From Deltaproteobacteria bacterium (GTDB lineage: Bacteria > Myxococcota > Myxococcia > Myxococcales > Anaeromyxobacteraceae), in NCBI GenBank assembly GCA_016214955.1, contig JACRMN010000020.1:1-64000 (forward strand): 64,000 nucleotides of DNA, given 5' to 3'. Of the stretch, positions 10,133 to 17,711 are shown one piece after another. The position numbers were made by a program, and so were the translations under genes. Within the stretch, counting starts at the first letter, position 1. Each line of letters begins with the position of its first letter. Below the pieces are notes generated by a model. That model made no database searches. It saw nothing but the letters and a program-made list of their open reading frames with translations, and was not told where the DNA came from.

Positions 10133-11545
10133 ATGTCCGGCACCGGGGACCGCGCGGGTGCGCTGCTCCGGCCGGCTGGGGTGGAGGCCATGGACACCGC
10201 CGAGGTGGAGCTGCTCCGGACCGAGGTCGACGCCCTCCAGGGGGCGCTCGACCTGGCGCGCTACCGGCACGTGGCCGGCATCGAGCCCGCCCCGGAGCTC
10301 GTCGCCTGCTTCGAGGCCCGGCCGGCCGCCGCGCGCCGCAGCACCGTCGAGCAGCTCAGGTCCCGGGGCGAGGCCGACCTCGCCGACAGGGTGGCCGCGC
10401 TGCGGGCCGAGTGGGCCTCGGCCGCGGAGGAGGAGGCCTGGCGCGCCGCCGATTCCACCGCCGTGGCCCGCGCTCCCGACGGGCCGGTGCCCCTCGCCAC
10501 CGCCCTGGCCCGGCTCCCCCGCGAGCCCGGCCGCGAGCGGCGCCGCCTGCTGGCCCGCGCCGCCCACGAGGCGCTGGCCGCGGCCGCGCCCCACCGCGAG
10601 GCGGCCGCCGAGCAACGGGCCCGCGCCCGCGCCGAGGGAGGGCTCTTGCCCGCCTGGGAGCGCGTGGTCGAGGCCGACGCGCTCCTCTCCGACACCGACG
10701 CCGCCTGGCGCGACGTCCTGGGCTGGCTGGCCCGCCGCGCCGGCCTGGCGCCCCGGCCTGCTGGCGACCTCGCCCGCGCCGACCTCCTGCACCTCCTGGC
10801 GCTCCCGGAGTGGGACGGCCTGTTCCCGCCCGGCATGCTGCCGCTCTTCCTGCGCGAGACCCTGGCGCCGCTGCGGCTCGACCTCTCGCGCATCCGGGTG
10901 GACGACGACGAGCGGCCGTCGCGCTGGCCCGGGGCCCACGCCTTCGGGGCGCGGGTGACGGTGCGCCGCCAGGGAGGCGCGGCCGACTGGGAGGGGCTGC
11001 TCGACGCCGTGGGCCGGGCCCTGGCCGCCGCCCTCGGGCCGCCGGCGCACGCCCGCGACCCGGCCCTGTCGTTCACGTTGGGTGAATTACTGGCGGGACT
11101 GCTCCGCGACCGCGGCTTCCTGGCCCGCCGCCTGGGCGTGGACGCCGGCCACCTGCCCGACCTCTCGCGGCTGCTGGCGCTGCGGCGGCTCTCCGGGCTG
11201 CGGCTCCGGGCCGCCTCGCTGCGGGTGGCGAGCGAGGTGGAGCGGGGCACGAGCGGCGCCGCCTGGCACGAGGCCCACCGCGAGGCCATGGGCCTGGCGG
11301 CGCTGGCGGAGTGGCCGGCGGGGCTCGCCGCCCGGGACGCCGACGCCCCGGCGCTGCTGGCGGCGCTGCGGGGCGCGGCCCGGGCCGAGCAGCTTCGCTC
11401 GGCACTCGTGGAGCGGCTCGACGAGGACTGGTGGCGCAACCCGCGCGCCGCCGAGGCGCTGGCCGGGATCGTGGCCGGCGGCGCCGCCGAGGCAGAGCCG
11501 GCCCTGGGGCTGGCGGGCGCGGCGCTGGTCCGCACCCTCGGCTAG
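10133..11545 (+). CDS. Uncharacterised 470-residue helical protein
   Basis: An Ala/Arg/Leu-rich, largely helical soluble protein with no signal peptide or membrane segment. The general look (long helical body and a C-terminal WWRNPRAAEAL segment) recalls the fold of M2/M3 oligopeptidases, but there is no HEXXH zinc motif; the nearest string is HEALA at about residue 146. A degenerate peptidase-like fold is therefore only a guess. ATG 10133 is taken with an AGGCG ribosome binding site. ATG 10190 is an in-frame alternative but has GGAGG too close to the start. The stop overlaps that of the convergent membrane-protein gene by four bases. Confidence 0.7.
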   Translation: MSGTGDRAGALLRPAGVEAMDTAEVELLRTEVDALQGALDLARYRHVAGIEPAPELVACFEARPAAARRSTVEQLRSRGEADLADRVAALRAEWASAAEEEAWRAADSTAVARAPDGPVPLATALARLPREPGRERRRLLARAAHEALAAAAPHREAAAEQRARARAEGGLLPAWERVVEADALLSDTDAAWRDVLGWLARRAGLAPRPAGDLARADLLHLLALPEWDGLFPPGMLPLFLRETLAPLRLDLSRIRVDDDERPSRWPGAHAFGARVTVRRQGGAADWEGLLDAVGRALAAALGPPAHARDPALSFTLGELLAGLLRDRGFLARRLGVDAGHLPDLSRLLALRRLSGLRLRAASLRVASEVERGTSGAAWHEAHREAMGLAALAEWPAGLAARDADAPALLAALRGAARAEQLRSALVERLDEDWWRNPRAAEALAGIVAGGAAEAEPALGLAGAALVRTLG

Positions 11546-12021
11546 GCCCGGCGCTCCTCGCGCGACAGGCCGCGGGCCAGGGCCAGCAGCACCAGCCCCT
11601 CGACCAGCACGGCCACGTTGAGCGCCGAGGAGATGCCGTGGAGCCGCCGGAACTCCCGGCGCGCCGGCGAGTCGGCCGGCTCGCGCACGAAGGAGCTCAC
11701 CTGGCGGCGCACCGCCAGGCCGTCCGGGTACACCTTCCACAGGTGCCAGGCGTTCAGCGCCACCGCCGTCGCCGCCAGGAAGAGCGCCAGGCGGGCGCCC
11801 GGGGCGCGCAGGCCGCGCAGCAGCAGGAGCAGGAGCGCCACCGCCGAGACCGCGAGCATGAACGGGAAGTAGGCCGGGAAGAGGACGTTCACCACCTCGC
11901 CGGCCCGGTCGCGGTCGAAGGCGCGGAAGATGGGCGGGGTGACGAGCAGCGTGAAGACCGAGCCACCGCCCACCCACAGGGCCAGGTCGAGGTCGTAGAG
12001 GAAGAGCCAGAGCCGTCGCAT
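11542..12021 (-). CDS. DUF4149-type integral membrane protein
   Basis: A 159-residue protein with about four hydrophobic helices: residues ~5-30, ~50-70, ~77-93 and ~128-150. The first helix and following loop (LALWVGGGSVFTLLVTPPIFRAF) and the AWHLWKVYP segment fit the DUF4149/TMEM205-like family. The ATG at 12021 is preceded by GAGGATG. Function is unknown in bacteria. The gene ends inside the stop of the convergent 470-residue protein gene, so no intergenic terminator is possible there. Confidence 0.8.
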   Translation of the reverse strand: MRRLWLFLYDLDLALWVGGGSVFTLLVTPPIFRAFDRDRAGEVVNVLFPAYFPFMLAVSAVALLLLLLRGLRAPGARLALFLAATAVALNAWHLWKVYPDGLAVRRQVSSFVREPADSPARREFRRLHGISSALNVAVLVEGLVLLALARGLSREERRA

Positions 12022-12068
12022 GGGGGCGCATCCTCGCCGGAACGGGTCCGGTGCGCCAGCGCCGCGCG

Positions 12069-12371
12069 TCAGCCCTTCTTGCGCAGGGCGCGGACGATCT
12101 TCTCCTTGGTCCGCGAGTCGCGCGGCGCCGCCCGGGGCGCCCGGGACGGCCGCAGCCGCAGGTAGGCCTCGATCTCGAAGGCCAGCAGCTCCAGCTCGGC
12201 GTCGGTGCCCTCGAGCACCTTGCGCTCCAGCCGGGCGCCGCGAGGCAGCGAGGCGCCCAGCCGCATGCGCATCGCCTTCTCCTCCTCGGCGCCGAGCTCC
12301 ACCGCCGGACCCCGCCGCAGCGCCGCCTGGACGGCGCTCTCGGTCACCACTGCGGTCTTCTTGCCTTCCAT
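12069..12371 (-). CDS. Small conserved-looking protein, function unknown
   Basis: A 100-residue soluble protein, acidic in the middle and basic at the end (SRTKEKIVRALRKKG), with no signal peptide or recognised domain. A good sigma-70-like promoter precedes it on the same strand (12420-12447), which supports that it is real. It ends 48 bases before the start of the DUF4149 gene and may be co-transcribed with it. Confidence 0.65.
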   Translation of the reverse strand: MEGKKTAVVTESAVQAALRRGPAVELGAEEEKAMRMRLGASLPRGARLERKVLEGTDAELELLAFEIEAYLRLRPSRAPRAAPRDSRTKEKIVRALRKKG

Positions 12372-12419
12372 GCGCGCGCGACCCCTGTGCCCCGCTCGCC
12401 GCCGGGGCCTTTCGAGGTC

Positions 12420-12447
12420 ATCGTAAGGGGGAGGCGTGGGCTGTCCA
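12420..12447 (-). promoter_or_regulatory. Sigma-70-type promoter of the 100-residue protein
   Basis: On the minus strand TGGACA (12442-12447), a 16-base spacer and TACGAT (12420-12425). The predicted start near 12413 gives a leader of about 40 bases. Confidence 0.5.
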
Positions 12448-12547
12448 GTTTCCGCCGCGCCACCGGCAGGCGCTCCCGAAATGAGGTCGCGCGCGCGGAA
12501 CCAATGAGGTTAACTCCTGGCTCCGACATCGGCAGGAGGAGGCCGCC

Positions 12548-12991
12548 ATGTACTCGAAGAACCTGGTCGAAGACGACGACCGCGTCGCCGAGATCGTCCG
12601 CGGCGCGAAGCGCATCGCGGTGCTGGGGATCAAGACCGCCGAGGCCGCCGACCAGGCCTCCTTCTACGTGCCCGAGTACCTGCAGAAGCACGGCGTCGAG
12701 ATCGTGCCGATTCCGGTCTACTACCCGGAAGCCACCGAGATCCTCGGCCAGCCGGTCTACCGCACCTGCGCCGCTGTCCCGGGAAAGGTGGACATCCTCG
12801 ACGTCTTCCGGCGGCCCAAGGACATTCCGGCGCACCTCCCCGACATCCTCCAGATGAAGCCGGCCTGCGTCTGGTTCCAGCTCGGGATCCGCAACGACGC
12901 CGCGGCAGAAGCGCTCGCCCGGGCCGGGATCGCCGTGGTGCAGGACCGGTGCCTCAAGGTCGAGTACGCCCGCGCGGTCAAGGGCCGGTGA
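12548..12991 (+). CDS. CoA-binding (YccU-type Rossmann) domain protein
   Basis: A 147-residue stand-alone CoA-binding domain. The Rossmann start KRIAVLGIKT (residues ~21-30) and the pattern VDILDVFRRP, then VWFQLGIRNDAAAEALARAGIAVVQDRCLKVEY, are diagnostic of the YccU/DUF-type CoA-binding family related to the N-terminal domain of succinyl-CoA synthetase alpha. The catalytic phosphohistidine domain of that enzyme is absent. Ligand binding is known for the family; physiological role is unclear. The start is supported by an excellent ribosome binding site (GGCAGGAGGAGG). Confidence 0.88.
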   Translation: MYSKNLVEDDDRVAEIVRGAKRIAVLGIKTAEAADQASFYVPEYLQKHGVEIVPIPVYYPEATEILGQPVYRTCAAVPGKVDILDVFRRPKDIPAHLPDILQMKPACVWFQLGIRNDAAAEALARAGIAVVQDRCLKVEYARAVKGR

Positions 12992-13115
12992 ATCTCGTTC
13001 GGGGCCTGCCGCCCGGGGAGCCCCGGCGTGGCGGGTCCATCCCCCCGGGCGTTGTGGTATTCGTGAAGTCCGTCTGCTCGCGTTCTAGACCCGGCCCACA
13101 GGCCCAGGGGGAACA

Positions 13116-15260
13116 ATGTTCACTCGCAAGGCAGTCACCCTTCTCGCCGCCCTGGCGCTGGTCGCCTGCGGCGAGTCGGCCACCAAGATCGCCACCGGCT
13201 CCGTGAGCGGCCGCGCCATCTACCAGGGCCGCACCGACCACTCCGGCATCAGCGTCACGGTGGCCGGCTTCTCGACCACCACCAACGCCACCGGCGCCTA
13301 CAGCTTCTCCGAGATCCCCACCGGCACCCAGGTGGTCATCGCGGTCGCGCCCGACTCGGTGGAGCGCACCCTGACCGCCACCGTCACGGTGGGCGGCACC
13401 GCGCCTGACCTGACCTTCACGCCGGCGCAGGCCCTGGCCGGCATCGCCGCGGCCGTGGGCGGCAGCTCCCAGGGCATCACCGTCACCCTCGACGGCAGCC
13501 GGAGCACCACCACGGCGGCCGACGGCTCCTACTCCTTCAGCAACGTCGCCGCCGGCTCGCACTCGCTGGCCTTCGCCTCCACCGGCTACGCCGACTCCAT
13601 CTCCAACGTCCTCTACTCGCCCGACCTGGGCGCGCTGGTGGCCGACCCCTCCCGCAACAACGCCCTCTACCGCATGGGCGTCTTCGAGATGCAGAGCGGC
13701 CAGCGCCTGGTGAGCGGCTCCACCATCGACCAGTACGCCAAGGTCTCGCCCGACGGCCTGGTCTTCGGCTACGTGACGCCGGTGCCCGGCACCAGCGTGG
13801 GCCCCCTCACCATCGCCCCGGTGGCCGGCGGCGCCGGCGTGGTCGTGGCCACCAACGTCTTCACCGGCAACTGGAAGTTCGGCCCCGACAGCGCCTCGGT
13901 GGCCTGGATCGCCGACGACAACGGCCTCTACGGCGCCGGTTACACCACCGGGCCCCTGGCGCTCGGCCAGGTGAACAAGCTGGGCGACAGCGTCGGCCAG
14001 TGGGAGTTCTCGCCGGTGCTGACGCCCGCGCCGGCCCGGGCCACCGTCTACTTCGTCGCCGACAACGTCCAGGGCGCCGTCAACACCCGCTCCCTCTACG
14101 AGAAGGTGGTCGCCAACAACTCGCAGGTGCGCATCTACAACACCGCGCCCACCCCGGTGCAGCAGTTCCGGGTGCTGCAGAAGGGGCAGCGCGTCCTCTT
14201 CGTCGTCGGCAGCAGCCCGTACACCATCCAGAGCGCGCCCTGCACCGCCACCTCCGCGGCCGCCATCAACACCCTGGACAACAACATCGGCGGCTGGGTG
14301 TGGATGGACACCTCGGCCGACGAGAGCAAGGTGGCCTGGTTCGTCTACTCGGCCGCGGCGGGCGGGGTGGGGGGCCTCAAGGTGCAGCCGCTCGGCTTCA
14401 ACGCGCCGCCGGCCCCGGCCTTCGAGGCCGGCACCAGCTTCGGCCCGGTCCGGTTCAGCCCGGACGGCACCCGCGTGGTCTTCACCAACGCCACCCTGGC
14501 TTCGCCCTACCCGGTCATCAGCCGCAAGATCGACGGCACCGGCAACGCCATCATCACCACCACCACGCAGCCGGGCTACGCCACGCCGGTGTTCTCCTCC
14601 AACTCCGTCACCATGGCCCTCATGGTCTCGGGCGGCGCGCCCGGCCCTTACCAGGTGATCGTGGCCCAGGTGGACGGGCTCGGCGCCCCGATCTTCTCCT
14701 CGGTGGACAGCGGCAACATCAACCCGTTCTACAGCGGCCAGTGCAGCTGGTACTGCGAGTACGTGGTCGGGGCCATCAGCCCCACCGCCGGCCACGTCGC
14801 CTACCGCAAGGACGGCAACCTCTGGCAATCGCCGCTCGGCACCTTCGCCCCGGTGAAGCTCCCCCCCGACTCGGCGGGCCAGCCCTACTACTCGCCCGAC
14901 GGGCAGTGGCTGCTGTACGAGGCCTACCCCAACTACACCGACCTCTACATCCGCGGCGTCGCGGCCAGCTCCTCCACCCTCGTCGGCCCGCGCTACTCAC
15001 GGGCCAGCAGCCTCGTGCCCGGCCGGCTCAACGACGACAACACCCGCATGGCGGTCCTCACCAACCAGGATCCGCTCACCGGCGGCTACGACCTCAAGTA
15101 CGTGAACCTGACCACCGGCGCCGTCACCCCCATCGTGCGCCAGCTCAGCTTCTACGACTGGATCAAGACCGGCACCACCAACCGCGTGGTCTCGGTTCGC
15201 AGGAACTCGCCGGCGCCCTTCGGCTTCCAGGACGGCGTCTACCTGACCACCGTCCCGTAG
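13116..15260 (+). CDS. Large lipoprotein with carboxypeptidase-like and propeller repeats
   Basis: A 714-residue predicted lipoprotein: MFTRKAVTLLAALALVAC gives a lipobox with Cys18. Two consecutive beta-sandwich repeats follow (about 28-110 and 110-165, with NATGAYSFSEIPTG and AADGSYSFSNVAAGSH), typical of carboxypeptidase regulatory-like domains. The rest has TolB/WD40-like blades, each with motifs such as SPDGLVFGYV, FSPDGTRVVFTN and YSPDGQWLLYEA. It is probably anchored in the outer membrane or exposed to the periplasm, with a binding or scaffold function. The start has GGGGGAACA upstream. The downstream hairpin fits a terminator that isolates it from the T6SS island. Confidence 0.85.
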   Translation: MFTRKAVTLLAALALVACGESATKIATGSVSGRAIYQGRTDHSGISVTVAGFSTTTNATGAYSFSEIPTGTQVVIAVAPDSVERTLTATVTVGGTAPDLTFTPAQALAGIAAAVGGSSQGITVTLDGSRSTTTAADGSYSFSNVAAGSHSLAFASTGYADSISNVLYSPDLGALVADPSRNNALYRMGVFEMQSGQRLVSGSTIDQYAKVSPDGLVFGYVTPVPGTSVGPLTIAPVAGGAGVVVATNVFTGNWKFGPDSASVAWIADDNGLYGAGYTTGPLALGQVNKLGDSVGQWEFSPVLTPAPARATVYFVADNVQGAVNTRSLYEKVVANNSQVRIYNTAPTPVQQFRVLQKGQRVLFVVGSSPYTIQSAPCTATSAAAINTLDNNIGGWVWMDTSADESKVAWFVYSAAAGGVGGLKVQPLGFNAPPAPAFEAGTSFGPVRFSPDGTRVVFTNATLASPYPVISRKIDGTGNAIITTTTQPGYATPVFSSNSVTMALMVSGGAPGPYQVIVAQVDGLGAPIFSSVDSGNINPFYSGQCSWYCEYVVGAISPTAGHVAYRKDGNLWQSPLGTFAPVKLPPDSAGQPYYSPDGQWLLYEAYPNYTDLYIRGVAASSSTLVGPRYSRASSLVPGRLNDDNTRMAVLTNQDPLTGGYDLKYVNLTTGAVTPIVRQLSFYDWIKTGTTNRVVSVRRNSPAPFGFQDGVYLTTVP

Positions 15261-15285
15261 ACGCACCTCGCAGCCTCGATCCATC

Positions 15286-15323
15286 CGGCGGCCGGTCCTT
15301 CGCGGGGCCGGCCGCCGCCGTTT
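15286..15323 (+). terminator. Terminator-like hairpin after the lipoprotein gene
   Basis: Ten-base perfect stem (CGGCGGCCGG at 15286-15295 with CCGGCCGCCG at 15308-15317) around a 12-base loop. A short TTT follows at 15321-15323. The T tract is short, as is common in very GC-rich genomes. Confidence 0.5.
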
Positions 15324-15326
15324 CCG

Positions 15327-15350
15327 GCGTGTGGCGCCGGCGCCACACGC
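15327..15350. promoter_or_regulatory. 24-bp perfect palindrome upstream of the VgrG island
   Basis: Bases 15327-15350 form an uninterrupted inverted repeat with half-site GCGTGTGGCGCC and no spacer. It lies 127 bp before the first vgrG start. With no loop it is a poor RNA hairpin and looks more like a dimeric protein-binding site or the far half of the terminator region. Nothing else coding is seen between 15261 and 15476. Confidence 0.45.
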
Positions 15351-15476
15351 ACCGATGGTGCGAGCTGCAGCGCCCGCTCGCCCCCGCCCGGGGTGTGCGG
15401 TAGCTCACAGGCTGTCACGTCTCCGTTGTGGTCTAATCTACCGGTCGCTCAACCCGACGAAGCGAGTGGAGCGCAC

Positions 15477-17705
15477 ATGGCCGGCGGCTCCGAGCAGGAA
15501 TTCGAGATCGAGGTGGACGGGTGCGGGCCGGACGATCTCCAGGCCCTCGAGTTCACCGCCGAGGAGCGCATCTCCCGGCCCTACACGGCGGAGGTCACCG
15601 CCCTGGTGGCCGAGGGGGTGACCATCGAGGGGAAGTCGCTCCTCGGCGCCCAGGCGACGCTCAAGATCCACCTGGGCGACGGGACCGACCGGCTGCTCTC
15701 GGGCGTGATCGCGCAGGTGCAGGGCTGGGTCGAGGGCGGCAAGGAGACCCGCGACCTGGTGCGCCTGCGGATCGTGCCGACCCTGTGGCGCCTGGGCCAG
15801 ACGAGGAACAACCGCATCTTCCAGGGGAAGACGCTGCCCGAGATCGCGCAGGAGGTCCTGGCCGCGGGAAGGGTCGAGCACCGCGCCGACCTCACCGGCG
15901 AGTACCCGGTGCGCGAGTACGTGGTCCAGTACGGCGAGTCGGACCTGGACTTCGTCTCCCGCCTGCTCGAGGAGTGCGGGATCTTCTACTACTTCGAGCA
16001 CGACGCCGATCCGGTCACCATGGTGCTGTGCGACGACAGCGCCTCCCGGCCCCAGGTCGCCGGGAGCGGCAGCGTCGCCTTCCGCGAGGCCACCGCCAAG
16101 AACGCCACTCGCGAGTCGCTCGACGCCCACGCCGCGCGCCTCGAGGTCTGCTCCGACGCGGTCATGCTCCGCGACTTCGACTTCGAGCGGCCAGGGGTGG
16201 ACCTCACCACCTCGGCCCGCGGCGCCGGTTCGCTGGAGGTGTACGAGTACCCCGGCGGCTACACCGACATGGAGGCGGGCAAGGCGCTGGCTCGCATCCG
16301 CCTCGAGGAGGTCCAGTCGCGGGTCGAGCGCTTCCACAGCGCCGGGCAGACCCGCCGGCTGCTCCCCGGCCACGTGTTCGAGCTGGCCGAGCACCCGCTG
16401 GAGCCGATGAACGGCCGCTTCCTCGTCCTGGCGGTCCGCCACCAGGGGCGCCAGCGGCAGGCGCAGGCCGGCGAGAGCCAGCCCGAGGCCTACCGGTGCC
16501 ACGTCGAGAGCATCCGCGCCGAGGTCCCCTACCGGCCGCCGCGGGTGACGCCGCGGCCGCTCCTCCCCGGCCCGCAGACCGCGGTGGTGACCGGGCCGGC
16601 CGGCGAGGAGATCCACACCGACCTGCACGGGCGCATCAAGGTGCAGTTCCACTGGGACCGGCAGGGGAAGAAGGACGACCACTCCAGCTGCTGGATGCGC
16701 GTGGCCCAGGCCTGGGCCGGGCCGGGCTGGGGGGCGCTCTACCTGCCGCGCATCGGCCAGGAGGTGGTGGTCGAGTTCTGCGAGGGCGACGCCGACCGGC
16801 CGCTGGTCACCGGGTCGGTCTACAACGGCGCCAACCCGCCTCCCATCTCGCTCCCCGGCGAGAAGACCAAGAGCACGCTGCGCTCGGCCTCCAGCCCGGG
16901 CGGCGACGGCTCCAACGAGCTGCGCTTCGAGGACGCCAAGGGCTCGGAGGAGGTCTACCTCCACGCCCAGAAGGACCTCAACGTCACGGTCGAGAACGAC
17001 AAGACCGAGCAGGTGCTGGGCAACGAGACCCACACCGTGGCCAAGGACCTGGTGCGCCGCGTGACCGGCGCCCAGACCCTGACCGTCGGCAAGGACGACA
17101 CCACCACCATCCAGGGCAACCAGGGCCTCGACGTGATCGCCGGCCGGACAGTGACCGTGGGCGGCACCCACGCCGAGACGGTGGGGGCCGACCAGATCAT
17201 CGAGGTGGGCGGTGCGCTGGCCGTCACCGTCGCCGGGGCGGCGGCGGAGACGGTGGGGCTGGCCAAGGCCCTCACCATCGGCGGCGCCTACGCCGTGACC
17301 GTCGGCGGGGCGATGAACGAGATCGTGGGCGGGCTGCGCTCGGAGGAGGTGGGCGCGGCAAAGGTCGAGGTGGTGGGCGGCAAGAAGAGCGAGACCGTGG
17401 CCGGTGCCCGCACCCTGATCATCGGCGGCGACCTCTCCGAGACCGTGGAGAAGAAGCGCAGCCTCAAGGTGGGCAAGGACTTCGTCGTCAACGTCGGCGG
17501 CAAGCTCTCGCAGACCGTCAAGAAGGCCCACACCCTCAAGGCCAAGGAGATCCTCCTCGGCGCCGAGGAGAAGCTGCTCATCAAGGTGGGCTCGGCCAGC
17601 ATCGAGGTGAAGAAGAGCGGCGACATCGTCATCAAGGGCGCCAAGGTCGAGGTCAAGGCCAGCGGCGACATCGTCCTCAAGGGCTCCAAGATCGCCGGCA
17701 ACTGA
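15477..17705 (+). CDS. vgrG: T6SS spike protein VgrG (first copy)
   Basis: A 742-residue spike protein, counterpart of fused phage gp27 and gp5, which forms the trimeric tip of the T6SS tube. The N-terminal part (to ~350) is the gp27-like module, with [22 protein letters not shown] near residues 150-170. An OB-fold follows (~375-460, [18 protein letters not shown] and [14 protein letters not shown]). The C-terminal third is a run of short VGG/TVGG beta-helix repeats, the needle. ATG 15477 is used because GGAG precedes it; an upstream in-frame start would add 28 non-homologous residues. Six bases separate it from the second vgrG. No cargo domain is fused at the C-terminus. Confidence 0.95.
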   Translation: MAGGSEQEFEIEVDGCGPDDLQALEFTAEERISRPYTAEVTALVAEGVTIEGKSLLGAQATLKIHLGDGTDRLLSGVIAQVQGWVEGGKETRDLVRLRIVPTLWRLGQTRNNRIFQGKTLPEIAQEVLAAGRVEHRADLTGEYPVREYVVQYGESDLDFVSRLLEECGIFYYFEHDADPVTMVLCDDSASRPQVAGSGSVAFREATAKNATRESLDAHAARLEVCSDAVMLRDFDFERPGVDLTTSARGAGSLEVYEYPGGYTDMEAGKALARIRLEEVQSRVERFHSAGQTRRLLPGHVFELAEHPLEPMNGRFLVLAVRHQGRQRQAQAGESQPEAYRCHVESIRAEVPYRPPRVTPRPLLPGPQTAVVTGPAGEEIHTDLHGRIKVQFHWDRQGKKDDHSSCWMRVAQAWAGPGWGALYLPRIGQEVVVEFCEGDADRPLVTGSVYNGANPPPISLPGEKTKSTLRSASSPGGDGSNELRFEDAKGSEEVYLHAQKDLNVTVENDKTEQVLGNETHTVAKDLVRRVTGAQTLTVGKDDTTTIQGNQGLDVIAGRTVTVGGTHAETVGADQIIEVGGALAVTVAGAAAETVGLAKALTIGGAYAVTVGGAMNEIVGGLRSEEVGAAKVEVVGGKKSETVAGARTLIIGGDLSETVEKKRSLKVGKDFVVNVGGKLSQTVKKAHTLKAKEILLGAEEKLLIKVGSASIEVKKSGDIVIKGAKVEVKASGDIVLKGSKIAGN

Positions 17706-17711
17706 GGAGAG

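Noticed and set aside
4736-11050. A 2104-codon open frame on the minus strand
   Set aside because: It lies opposite the OPT transporter and cyclase genes, which have clear families, and is low-complexity Gly/Arg/Ala/His. GC-rich codon bias removes stops from antisense frames.
15401-15437. Promoter for the first vgrG (TCTAAT at 15432-15437)
   Set aside because: The -10 is fair but no -35 is seen at 16-18 bases, and the GG-N10-GC match nearby lacks the rest of the sigma-54 consensus.
16955-17705. The VGG repeat tract of the first vgrG as a DNA tandem repeat or CRISPR-like array
   Set aside because: The repeats are in the protein (beta-helix needle) and the DNA copies are diverged, with no regular spacer.
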